A DNA stretch of 5,639 bases from Scatosoma sp045652965 (GTDB lineage Bacteria; Bacillota; Clostridia; Christensenellales; Borkfalkiaceae). Of this stretch, positions 1 to 5,639 are shown one piece after another. Under the pieces are notes generated by a model, which worked only from the letters and a program-made list of their open reading frames with translations, ran no database searches and had not been told where the DNA came from. Made by a program: the position numbers and the translations under genes. Location: the NCBI GenBank assembly GCA_045652965.1, contig JAZOLI010000095.1, forward strand, positions 1 to 5,639, in the 5' to 3' direction. The stretch's first letter is position 1, and each line of letters begins with the position of its first letter.

Positions 1-19
1 ATTTTTTGTGGACAAGAAA

Positions 20-58
20 AGCCCACCATATTTCGCTTTTTGCGAAGTATAGTGGGCT
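20..58 (-). terminator. Intrinsic terminator of the P-type ATPase gene
   Basis: A 17-position stem pairs 20-36 with 42-58 around a five-base loop (37-41), with one C/A mismatch (27/51) and one G-T wobble on the plus strand (31/47). Read leftward, the GC-rich base of the stem (GGTGGGCT) is followed at once by TTTTCTTG, as in a Rho-independent terminator. It lies about 75 bases past the ATPase stop codon. In the plus direction the T-run is weaker and offset (TATACTTTTGTT), so it may also stop rightward transcripts from a gene left of the window. Part of the right arm can form another hairpin (45-64). Confidence 0.75.
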
Positions 59-64
59 ATACTT
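45..64. repeat. Perfect 8-bp inverted repeat competing with the terminator stem
   Basis: AAGTATAG (45-52) and CTATACTT (57-64) are exact inverted copies around TGGG. The repeat shares bases 45-58 with one arm of the 20-58 terminator, so the two hairpins cannot form together. On the leftward transcript this hairpin is made first and would hide the first arm of the terminator. Such an arrangement is typical of attenuators, but it may also be a by-product of a bidirectional terminator. Confidence 0.55.
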
Positions 65-132
65 TTGTTATGGACTAAAATCCCTAATAGAAGAGACCTT
101 ATAGGAGCTTTTTTTCAGTTGTCATAGTCATA

Positions 133-2637
133 TCAATCTTCGTCGGCGGTGTTCATTAAATCGAACACTTTGATTAAGAAGTTGGATACGGGGAAGCTCA
201 TTTGCACGACGATCACGAGCAACAAGATTTGCGGAAGCTGGAATTGAAGCGTCGACCAACCACCGAAGAGCAACATCTCCGCGATCATGGGCACGCATGC
301 CACGAACACGCAAAGGAATGCCGAAAGGATAAACAGGCACGCGCGGAAAAGATTGAACGGTTGACAAATGCGATATAACACCACAAGCCCACAGAACGTA
401 AGCGCGAGCGTGAGCATCGCTTTATATTCTTCCGTTTCCACGCCCCCTGCAACAAAGCCGAGCGTTTCGCCGAGTGGCAAACAACGAATGACGTAGAAAG
501 CCAAAATGCCGATCGCCATTGTAAGCGCGCCGGGGATTGCACGGCTTAACACGTAAGGGATAAATTTGCCGTGCACACGTTTGGTGTTGGGTTGGAAGAG
601 AGCGAGCGCCGTAGACGGGATTGCGCTGATCATAAATTCATAGACGAGCATGTTGCTCGTTTTGAAGAAATATGCCGTGCCGCATGCAAGACAAACGATT
701 GCAAGCGTTAAAATGAGAAACGTTTTGGTGATATACAGCGCCGCCGAATCCTTTACGTTGTTGATAACCTGCCGCCCTTCGTTTACAATACGGGGCATGG
801 AAGCAAAGTTGTTGTCCTGCAAAACCAAGTTGGAAACGTTTCTCGCCGCATCACTACCCGAAGCCACGGAAACGGCGCAATCGGCGTCTTTCATGGCGAG
901 AATATCGTTCACGCCGTCGCCCGTCATGGCAACGGTATGCCCTGCTTTTTTCAAGGCGCGGATCAAAATAGCTTTTTGTTCGGGAGTCACGCGACCAAAC
1001 ACCGTATATTCATTTGCCGCGTTTTCCACTTCAATTTCAGATAAGCCTTCCAAGGAAATGAACTGCGTCGCATGCTTAATGCCTGCTCTTCTTGCCACTT
1101 CGGAAACGGTCACGGGGTTGTCGCCCGAAATCACTTTCACGGCGACGTCGTTTTCTCTGAACCATTTGATCGTGTCGATAGCGTCGGGGCGAATGTTATC
1201 CGAAAGGGTGATGATAGACACTGCTTTTAAGCCCACGGGCAATTTGTCGCCTTGGATTTGTCCTGTCGAATGTGCCACCACGAGCACGCGCAAGCCCATT
1301 TGCGCATATTGCTTCACGATTTTGTCAATACGTATAGGCATGGGTTTGAGCACGAATTCGGGCGCACCGAGCACATATGTACCAGCGCCGTCGAACGTGA
1401 CCGCCGAGAGCTTTCTTGCCGAAGAGAACGGAAGCGTTGCAATGGGCGAGAGCGCCACCGAATGCCCAAAGCGTTCGTAGAGCGCGATCGACGTTTGGTT
1501 GTTGTCGTCGAGTGCGGCGAGCATAGAGCCGATCACGTCGTCGATGCCAAGATCAGAGTTTGTGCTCAGCACGATGCAATCGCTCACTTTCATTCTACCA
1601 TCGGTGATCGTACCCGTTTTATCCAAACAAAGCACGTCCACGCGCGCAAGCATTTCAAGCGAATACATGTCTTGCACGAGCGTGTTATACCTAGCAAGAC
1701 GGATAATGCCCATGGAGAGTGCAACGGTGGTTAAGAGCAAGAGCCCCGAGGGGATCATACCGATTACGACCGCCGCCGTTTTTTGTATCGTTTCGCTCAA
1801 CACTTTGTTGCCGCCGAGCATAGAAACGAGAATTCCGCCCTCCGCTTCAAAATCGGCAAACGTGCCGCCTACCACTTTCAGCTCCGCAAGCAAGTTGTTG
1901 GGGAACATGAACGCCGCCACAATCACGATCGCCACCGCAATCACCTTGATAAACAACGTGATAGAATTCATGATTTCAGAATTGGGGCGCTTATATTTCT
2001 TCGCTCTTGAAGTGAGTTTGTTTACGTAAGTATCGTCGCCGATTTTATCCACGCGCGCCGCAAGCTTACCGCTTGCCACGAACGAGCCTGCGTAAACGAA
2101 ATCGCCTTCGTCCTTTTTCACGGGCACCGATTCACCCGTCAAAAGCGATTCGTTAAATTCCGCCACCCCTTCGATTGCAATACAATCGGCAGGCACTTGT
2201 TGACCTGCGGAAAGGATCAATATATCGTCGATAACGATTTCTTCCACAGGCACGTCGATTTTTTGACCGCTCCGCACCACGTTTGCCGTGGGAGAAGATA
2301 AAATGGTGAGCCTATCGATTTTGCGCTTGGCGCGAATTTCGAGAACGATCCCAATGAGAATATTTGCCGAGAAGATAGCCACGAACAAAAATTGCGAAAG
2401 GGAAGCACGCGCGATAACGAGCGCAACGGCGCACAGGGCGCAAAGAAAGTTGAACACCGTGAAGACGTTGCCTGCGACAATGCTCAGATAGCTTTTAGAA
2501 TATTTTTTCGTGGTTTTGTTGACAAGACCTTGCGCAACGCGTTCTTCCACTTGCGATTTGGAAAGTCCTTCGCCCGCAAGCGCGTTAAAGCGTTTCACTT
2601 CTTGATGGGGTAAATGTTTGTTTTTTGCGTCTTTCAT
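133..2637 (-). CDS. P-type (E1-E2) cation-transporting ATPase, Exp7-like group
   Basis: Membrane pump of 834 residues that should move a cation using an aspartyl-phosphate intermediate; the substrate is unknown. Visible parts: N-terminal segment and M1-M2 (about 54-100); actuator domain with TGES at 167-170; M3 (226-246); M4 with IPSGL (295-299); phosphorylation motif DKTGTITDG with D339; nucleotide-binding domain with LGAPEFVL (423-430), where many relatives have KGAPE; SGDNP (504-508); TGDGVND (572-578); then about six C-terminal helices (633-822), giving roughly ten in all. The PSGL motif and overall pattern recall the Exp7-like group of streptococci and other Gram-positives, in which the substrate was not established to my knowledge. 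PEGL-type Ca2+ pumps and CPx-type heavy-metal pumps fit less well: no CPC motif and no N-terminal metal-binding domain is seen. The gene is intact and alone in its leftward unit. An in-frame TAA two codons upstream makes the ATG at 2637 the most upstream start. Confidence 0.95.
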   Translation of the reverse strand: MKDAKNKHLPHQEVKRFNALAGEGLSKSQVEERVAQGLVNKTTKKYSKSYLSIVAGNVFTVFNFLCALCAVALVIARASLSQFLFVAIFSANILIGIVLEIRAKRKIDRLTILSSPTANVVRSGQKIDVPVEEIVIDDILILSAGQQVPADCIAIEGVAEFNESLLTGESVPVKKDEGDFVYAGSFVASGKLAARVDKIGDDTYVNKLTSRAKKYKRPNSEIMNSITLFIKVIAVAIVIVAAFMFPNNLLAELKVVGGTFADFEAEGGILVSMLGGNKVLSETIQKTAAVVIGMIPSGLLLLTTVALSMGIIRLARYNTLVQDMYSLEMLARVDVLCLDKTGTITDGRMKVSDCIVLSTNSDLGIDDVIGSMLAALDDNNQTSIALYERFGHSVALSPIATLPFSSARKLSAVTFDGAGTYVLGAPEFVLKPMPIRIDKIVKQYAQMGLRVLVVAHSTGQIQGDKLPVGLKAVSIITLSDNIRPDAIDTIKWFRENDVAVKVISGDNPVTVSEVARRAGIKHATQFISLEGLSEIEVENAANEYTVFGRVTPEQKAILIRALKKAGHTVAMTGDGVNDILAMKDADCAVSVASGSDAARNVSNLVLQDNNFASMPRIVNEGRQVINNVKDSAALYITKTFLILTLAIVCLACGTAYFFKTSNMLVYEFMISAIPSTALALFQPNTKRVHGKFIPYVLSRAIPGALTMAIGILAFYVIRCLPLGETLGFVAGGVETEEYKAMLTLALTFCGLVVLYRICQPFNLFRACLFILSAFLCVFVACVPMIAEMLLFGGWSTLQFQLPQILLLVIVVQMSFPVSNFLIKVFDLMNTADED

Positions 2638-2652
2638 AATTTATAAGCAACG

Positions 2653-2656
2653 CTCC
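2653..2656 (-). promoter_or_regulatory. Weak, widely spaced ribosome binding site of the ATPase gene
   Basis: On the minus strand GGAG is the only Shine-Dalgarno-like stretch ahead of the ATPase ATG, but 15 bases separate it from the start, against the usual 5-9. Translation initiation may therefore be weak or depend on RNA structure. No better start exists: an in-frame TAA lies just upstream, and the next in-frame ATG is residue 223, past the actuator domain. Confidence 0.4.
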
Positions 2657-2678
2657 GTGAAATAATATATACGCTTTT

Positions 2679-2707
2679 ATTATAGCATAACCGCACGGAA
2701 AATACAA
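2679..2707 (-). promoter_or_regulatory. Sigma-A-type promoter of the ATPase gene
   Basis: On the minus strand TTGTAT (2702-2707) and TATAAT (2679-2684) are separated by exactly 17 bases, and TGC precedes the -10 box, giving a perfect extended -10 (TGnTATAAT). Transcription would start near 2672, leaving a leader of about 35 bases. One copy of the CGGAAAAT repeat overlaps the -35 end. Confidence 0.8.
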
Positions 2708-2735
2708 GTTTTTTGCGGAAAATTTATCGGAAAAT
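2696..2735. repeat. Three direct copies of CGGAAAAT between the divergent promoters
   Basis: Exact copies occur at 2696-2703, 2716-2723 and 2728-2735, with starts 20 and 12 bases apart, close to two turns and one turn of the helix. The first overlaps the ATPase -35 box; the other two lie between the two promoters. This looks like a possible operator for a DNA-binding regulator acting on the ATPase gene, serS or both. The binding role is inferred from position and spacing only. Confidence 0.45.
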
Positions 2736-2757
2736 CGTTTGAATTGGCGACAATTAA

Positions 2758-2786
2758 TTGCATTTAGGGGAAAAAAGGTGTATAAT
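2758..2786 (+). promoter_or_regulatory. Sigma-A-type promoter of serS
   Basis: TTGCAT (2758-2763) and TATAAT (2781-2786) are 17 bases apart. The -35 box overlaps a perfect palindrome, CAATTAATTG (2751-2760), which could be a small operator or chance in AT-rich DNA. Transcription would start near 2793, giving a leader of about 27 bases. This is too short for a T-box riboswitch, which often controls serS in Bacillota, and no T-box bulge sequence is seen. Confidence 0.75.
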
Positions 2787-2806
2787 AGGAAAAGACGAAA
2801 GCAAAA

Positions 2807-2813
2807 AGAGGTG
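2807..2813 (+). promoter_or_regulatory. Ribosome binding site fixing the serS start
   Basis: AGAGGTG lies six bases before the ATG at 2820. It selects that ATG over an in-frame TTG at 2739, which lies upstream of the promoter and outside the predicted transcript. Confidence 0.85.
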
Positions 2814-2819
2814 TTTTAC

Positions 2820-4109
2820 ATGATTGACATTAACCTTATTCGGACAAATCCCGAACTTGTAAAAGAGAATATTAAAAAGAAATTCCAAGATCACAAGCTT
2901 CCGCTTGTAGACGAAGCGATTGCACTTGATACGAAACGCCGCGCGCTCATTGCTGAAGGCGACGCGCTTCGCGCCGCACGCAACACCCTTTCCAAAAAGG
3001 TGGGCGAGCTCATGAAAGCTGGAAACAGAGAGGAAGCGGAACAAGTGAAAGCGCAAGTGAAAGCGGATGCCGATCGCCTTGTTGCCATTGAAAAGGAAGC
3101 GGAAGAAATTGAAGCCGCACTCAAAAAGGCAATGATGACGATCCCTAACATTATAGCTGACGACGTTCCCCTTGGCAAAGACGATGCCGAGAACGTGGAA
3201 CTTAAACGTTTTGGCGAACCCAAAACGCCCGATTTTGAAGTGCCCTATCATTTGGATATTTTAGAAAAACTCGACGGCGTGGACGTTGATTCGGCAAGAA
3301 GAACGTCGGGACAAGGCTTCTATTATCTCACGGGCGACATCGCTCGTCTTCATTCCGCAGTGCTCACCTACGCGCGCGATTTCATGATCGACAAGGGCTT
3401 TACTTACGTAATTCCCCCGTTCATGATCCACGGCGACGTTGTTTCGGGCGTTATGAGCTTTGCCGAAATGGAAAACATGATGTATAAAATTGAAGGGGAA
3501 GATCTCTATTTGATCGGCACGTCGGAACACTCTATGATCGGTAGATATTTAGGGCAAATTATCGACGGTGCGAAGCTCCCCTTAACGCTCACGAGCTATT
3601 CCCCTTGCTTCCGCAAGGAAAAGGGCGCGCACGGCATTGAAGAGCGTGGCATTTACCGCATTCACCAATTCGAAAAACAAGAAATGGTGGTTATCTGCCG
3701 TCCCGAAGAGAGCGAAGAATGGTATGAAAAGCTTTGGAGCTACACCGTTGAGCTTTTCCGTTCGCTCGAAATCCCTGTTCGCCAACTCGGTTGTTGCTCG
3801 GGCGATCTCGCCGATCTCAAATATAAGAGCTGCGACGTGGAAGCGTGGAGTCCCCGTCAACAAAAATATTTCGAAGTGGGCTCTTGCTCCAACTTAACGG
3901 ACGCGCAGGCTCGCCGCTTGTCCATTCGTTATAAAGATAGCGACGGAAAGGTAAAGCTCGCGCACACGGTTAACAACACCGTAGTAGGTCCCCCCCGTAT
4001 GGTGGTCGCGTTCGTGGAGAACCATCTCCAAGCCGACGGAAGCGTGTATATCCCTGAAGTGTTGCGCCCCTACATGGGCGGTAAAGCCGTTATTTCTCCG
4101 AAAAACTAA
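2820..4109 (+). CDS. serS: Seryl-tRNA synthetase (serine--tRNA ligase)
   Basis: Cytoplasmic class II aminoacyl-tRNA synthetase that activates serine with ATP and charges tRNA-Ser (and normally tRNA-Sec where present). The 429 residues match the family length. Residues 1-110 begin MIDINLIRTNPELV and form the charged, helical coiled-coil arm that grips the long variable arm of tRNA-Ser. The catalytic domain follows: motif 1 around GFTYVIPPF (193-201); TSE (234-236) in the serine-binding site; motif 2 from CFRKEKGAHGIEERGIYR to HQFEK (263-286), with R265 and R280; FEVGSCSN (351-358); motif 3 NNTVVGPPRMVVAFVEN (385-401) with R393. The usual bacterial forms TAEV, FRSEAGSAGRDTRG and GSGLAVGRT are replaced by TSEH, FRKEKGAHGIEERG and NNTVVGPPR. 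This pattern is, from memory, shared by some clostridial and archaeal enzymes. Class II residues appear intact. The gene has its own promoter and ends before a structured region and a terminator. Confidence 0.97.
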   Translation: MIDINLIRTNPELVKENIKKKFQDHKLPLVDEAIALDTKRRALIAEGDALRAARNTLSKKVGELMKAGNREEAEQVKAQVKADADRLVAIEKEAEEIEAALKKAMMTIPNIIADDVPLGKDDAENVELKRFGEPKTPDFEVPYHLDILEKLDGVDVDSARRTSGQGFYYLTGDIARLHSAVLTYARDFMIDKGFTYVIPPFMIHGDVVSGVMSFAEMENMMYKIEGEDLYLIGTSEHSMIGRYLGQIIDGAKLPLTLTSYSPCFRKEKGAHGIEERGIYRIHQFEKQEMVVICRPEESEEWYEKLWSYTVELFRSLEIPVRQLGCCSGDLADLKYKSCDVEAWSPRQQKYFEVGSCSNLTDAQARRLSIRYKDSDGKVKLAHTVNNTVVGPPRMVVAFVENHLQADGSVYIPEVLRPYMGGKAVISPKN

Positions 4110-4132
4110 ACGCGTATAAGGGCGCATCTTAT

Positions 4133-4205
4133 CCGCAAAAGCCCAACCTGCCCTTGCTCGTTTACGACAAAGTAAACTCCCGTCGGGCAGAACGCTCTTT
4201 TGCGG
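4133..4205. repeat. 73-base three-stage palindrome of unknown function
   Basis: Three nested exact stems are seen: CCGCAAAAG/CTTTTGCGG (4133-4141 with 4197-4205, 9 bp), CTGCCC/GGGCAG (4148-4153 with 4185-4190, 6 bp) and GTTTAC/GTAAAC (4160-4165 with 4172-4177, 6 bp), capped by a GACAAA loop. Internal loops of 6x6 and 6x7 bases separate the stems. A short hairpin, ATAAG/CTTAT (4116-4120 with 4128-4132), directly abuts it. Neither strand has a T-run after the structure, so it is not an intrinsic terminator. It starts 23 bases after the serS stop. It could be a dispersed palindromic element (REP or MITE type), an RNA-processing or stability hairpin, or a small structured RNA. No flanking target-site duplication is apparent. 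Confidence 0.65.
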
Positions 4206-4247
4206 CAATATGCAACCCTTCTCCGCGTTTGAACGAAATCGAATAAT

Positions 4248-4279
4248 AAAAAAACGTAACGTATGCGTTGCGTTTTTTT
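4248..4279 (+). terminator. Intrinsic terminator of serS
   Basis: A 14-pair stem joins 4248-4261 and 4266-4279 around a TATG loop. The core CGTAACG/CGTTGCG contains one U-G wobble, and seven A's face seven T's, so the T-run (4273-4279) forms the release tract. The A-run on the left arm makes it potentially bidirectional, although the opposite RNA has an A/C mismatch. It lies about 140 bases past the serS stop. Confidence 0.8.
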
Positions 4280-4296
4280 ATGGGATATGATATAAT
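4268..4296 (+). promoter_or_regulatory. Extended -10 promoter of the exonuclease-methyltransferase operon
   Basis: TTGCGT (4268-4273) and TATAAT (4291-4296) are 17 bases apart, and TGA precedes the -10 box, forming a perfect TGnTATAAT element. The -35 box lies in the right arm of the serS terminator, and the terminator T-run fills the start of the spacer. Transcription would start near 4303, leaving a leader of only about 16 bases. Confidence 0.7.
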
Positions 4297-4318
4297 AACC
4301 CTTGAACGGAAAACACGT

Positions 4319-5281
4319 ATGAAGTATTTATTTTTTGACATCGAATGTTCGTCGGTTTCCAAAAACGCCGCAAAGATTTGCGCGTTTGGATATTGCTTGA
4401 CGGACGAACAATTTAATATAATCGAAAAGGAAGATATTTTGATCAATCCCCAAGGCGGCTTCCATTTAACGGATAGAAAGGGCGAACAGGGGCTCGTTTT
4501 GCCCTATCAATATGGCGAATTTAAAAAATATCCCACCTTTCCGCAAAAGGCGGAGAAAATTTACGCTTTGCTTCAAGATAACGACACGCTCGTCGTTGGG
4601 CACGCCGCTATGAACGACGTGAAATATCTTAATTTAGAGAGCAAGCGGTTTTCTTTGCCGTCCTTTTCGTTCGGGTTTGCGGACACGCAGTTTATCTACA
4701 TGAACGTGGTGGGGGAATATTCCCGTCAGTTTGGGCTTGGGGTGATTGCGCAAGAGCTTGGTGTTTCGTTCACGGCGCATCGCGCCGTCGACGATGCTTA
4801 CGCGACGATGAAAGTGGCGCAAGCGCTTTGTGAAAAACACGCCCTGTCCTTGCCTGATTTGATTAAAAAATATCAAATTACGCTGGGCAAAATTGAAAAC
4901 TTTGAAATCACGCAAAGCGATTCGACGGCGTTTTCCAATTTCAGAGCCGCACGCGAAAAGGCGAAAGAAGAGAGAGAAAAAGCTCGCGCGCAGTTTCATA
5001 TCTTTGCCGATCGCGCTAAACGCCGCAGAGCCAAAGAGGGCGTGCTAAAAGGCAAAACGATTTGTTTTTCGCACGCGGTGGAATTGGAAACGGAAAGAGC
5101 TAAAGCTCTACTTGTGGCCGCGTTCGCGCAAGGAGCGCGCCTTACCTATCGCGCGGAAGAATGCGATTTATATATTTGCTTTGCAGGCGAGAGCGGCGGA
5201 AGATTGAAATCGGCGCAGGAGCGCGGCGCGCGTGTGCTCACACCCGAAGAATTTGCGGAAATTTTAGAAAAGAATGATTAA
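4319..5281 (+). CDS. DEDDh-family 3'-5' exonuclease with C-terminal BRCT-like domain
   Basis: A 320-residue, probably cytoplasmic nuclease of the DnaQ/RNase T fold, expected to remove nucleotides from 3' ends with two metal ions. All DEDDh residues are visible: D7 and E9 in FFDIE, D100 in GHAAMNDVKYL, and H154 and D159 in HRAVDDA. A charged, K/E/R-rich helical linker follows (about 207-242). Residues 243-317 look like a BRCT domain: a GKTICF strand, a helix, GARLTYRAEECDLYICF, then a GARVLTPEEFAEIL end. In other bacteria BRCT domains bind DNA or proteins (for example in NAD-dependent ligase), so a repair or replication role is likely, but the substrate, DNA or RNA, is not shown. The ATG at 4319 puts the first catalytic strand at residue 3. 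Upstream in-frame starts (TTG 4268, ATG 4280) lie before the predicted transcript start. The binding site is weak (GGAAAA, close to the ATG). The next gene overlaps its end. Confidence 0.88.
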   Translation: MKYLFFDIECSSVSKNAAKICAFGYCLTDEQFNIIEKEDILINPQGGFHLTDRKGEQGLVLPYQYGEFKKYPTFPQKAEKIYALLQDNDTLVVGHAAMNDVKYLNLESKRFSLPSFSFGFADTQFIYMNVVGEYSRQFGLGVIAQELGVSFTAHRAVDDAYATMKVAQALCEKHALSLPDLIKKYQITLGKIENFEITQSDSTAFSNFRAAREKAKEEREKARAQFHIFADRAKRRRAKEGVLKGKTICFSHAVELETERAKALLVAAFAQGARLTYRAEECDLYICFAGESGGRLKSAQERGARVLTPEEFAEILEKND

Positions 5282-5639
5282 CTTACCCAAAAAATTTATA
5301 GAAAATATGAAAAAACAGCTTCCCCAAAACGAATGGGAAGCGTTTTTTGCCGTCTATGAAAACAAGCCGTATAAGGGCGTGCGCGTGAACCCGCTCAAGG
5401 GGGGCAGGTACGCATTGAGCGGTATTTTGGGCGAGCAAAGCCCTTGGGAAGAAAACGGGTTTTACACCCACCTTGAAAAGACGGGTGTAAGCCCCTTTCA
5501 TTTTGCAGGGCTTTTCTATTCGCAAGAGCCGTCGGCTATGTCCGCCGCGCCACTTATAGGGGTACAACCGGGAGAAAGAGTGCTTGATCTTAGCTCCGCG
5601 CCTGGGGGAAAAGGCACGCAACTTGCGTGCGCAATGGAC
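5274..5639 (+). CDS. RsmB/NOP-family (RsmF-like) RNA cytosine-5 methyltransferase, cut by window edge
   Basis: The first 122 codons of an SAM-dependent enzyme expected to make 5-methylcytosine in RNA, most likely 16S rRNA as RsmF (YebU) does in E. coli. The N-terminus has the family pattern: LPKKFIENM (4-12), YKGVRVNPLK (33-42), W58 before GFY (62-64), then AGLFYSQEPSAM (78-89) and SAM motif I LDLSSAPGGKGTQLA (104-118). Motif I usually reads LDLCAAPGGKSTQ; the Ser changes leave the glycine loop intact. The catalytic cysteines (motifs IV and VI) lie beyond the window, so activity and exact target cannot be judged. The ATG sits in ATGATTAA, eight bases inside the exonuclease gene, and only a weak AGAAAAG lies upstream, so translation is probably coupled. 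A related alternative is a Gram-positive paralogue such as an EfmM-type 16S enzyme. Confidence 0.9.
   Translation, partial: MINLPKKFIENMKKQLPQNEWEAFFAVYENKPYKGVRVNPLKGGRYALSGILGEQSPWEENGFYTHLEKTGVSPFHFAGLFYSQEPSAMSAAPLIGVQPGERVLDLSSAPGGKGTQLACAMD

Noticed and set aside
63..132. Weak plus-strand hairpin before a T-run (CCT-TAT-AGG then GCTTTTTTT, near 98-117)
   Set aside because: The stem is only about three pairs plus a bulged extension, too weak to call a terminator.
650..1480. 276-codon plus-strand open frame opposite the ATPase gene
   Set aside because: It is antisense to conserved ATPase domains, its translation has no recognisable motif, and no good ribosome binding site precedes it.
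2739..2819. N-terminal extension of SerRS starting at TTG 2739
   Set aside because: It would translate through the -35 and -10 boxes; the ATG at 2820 has a strong binding site and begins with the conserved family N-terminus.
2638..2819. T-box riboswitch controlling serS
   Set aside because: The predicted leader is about 27 bases and has neither the T-box bulge sequence nor a terminator hairpin before the gene.
4141..4197. Integron attC-like site, because GCCCAAC fits RYYYAAC
   Set aside because: The matching GTTRRRY core is absent at the other end of the palindrome, and no integron genes are present.
4268..4318. N-terminal extension of the exonuclease from TTG 4268 or ATG 4280
   Set aside because: These codons lie in the terminator and promoter, before the predicted transcript start; the nuclease fold begins at MKYLFFDIE.
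3894..4446. Two minus-strand open frames (3894-4208 and 4162-4446)
   Set aside because: They run through the serS end, the palindrome, the terminator and the exonuclease start, with no family signal in their translations.
4113..5379. CGTATAAGGGCG at 4113-4124 and again at 5368-5379
   Set aside because: A single 12-base match in different contexts, one of them inside a coding region, is compatible with chance.

Overview
The window suggests a bacterium of the Bacillota/Clostridia type with a moderate GC content. This rests on sigma-A-like promoters with TATAAT -10 boxes (two with a TG extension), an AGAGGTG-type ribosome binding site, intrinsic hairpin terminators, and proteins that resemble Gram-positive versions of their families. 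The species cannot be named from the sequence. No plasmid, phage, CRISPR or transposase gene is visible; most of the window looks like ordinary chromosome.

Layout from left to right. Bases 1-132 hold a strong hairpin that works as an intrinsic terminator for the leftward gene, with a second hairpin that competes with it. Bases 133-2637 (minus strand) encode a complete 834-residue P-type ATPase of the Exp7-like group. Bases 2638-2819 are a divergent intergenic region with one good promoter on each strand, three direct copies of CGGAAAAT and a small palindrome. Bases 2820-4109 (plus) encode a complete seryl-tRNA synthetase of the form with HGIEERGIYRIHQFEK in motif 2. Bases 4110-4318 hold an unexplained three-stage palindrome, an intrinsic terminator, and a promoter whose -35 box lies in the terminator stem. 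Bases 4319-5281 (plus) encode a 320-residue DEDDh 3'-5' exonuclease with a C-terminal BRCT-like domain. From 5274 to the window edge runs the first 122 codons of an RsmB/NOP (RsmF-like) RNA cytosine-5 methyltransferase, overlapping the exonuclease gene by 8 bases.

How the genes relate: serS and the ATPase are divergent and share a compact control region, but nothing shows that they act together. The exonuclease and the methyltransferase form an apparent operon with likely translational coupling. Three of the four genes are housekeeping or information-processing genes. The points most worth a second look are the palindrome after serS, the repeats between the divergent promoters, the atypical ion-site residues of the ATPase and the exonuclease-BRCT fusion. 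I see no clearly new multi-gene system here.
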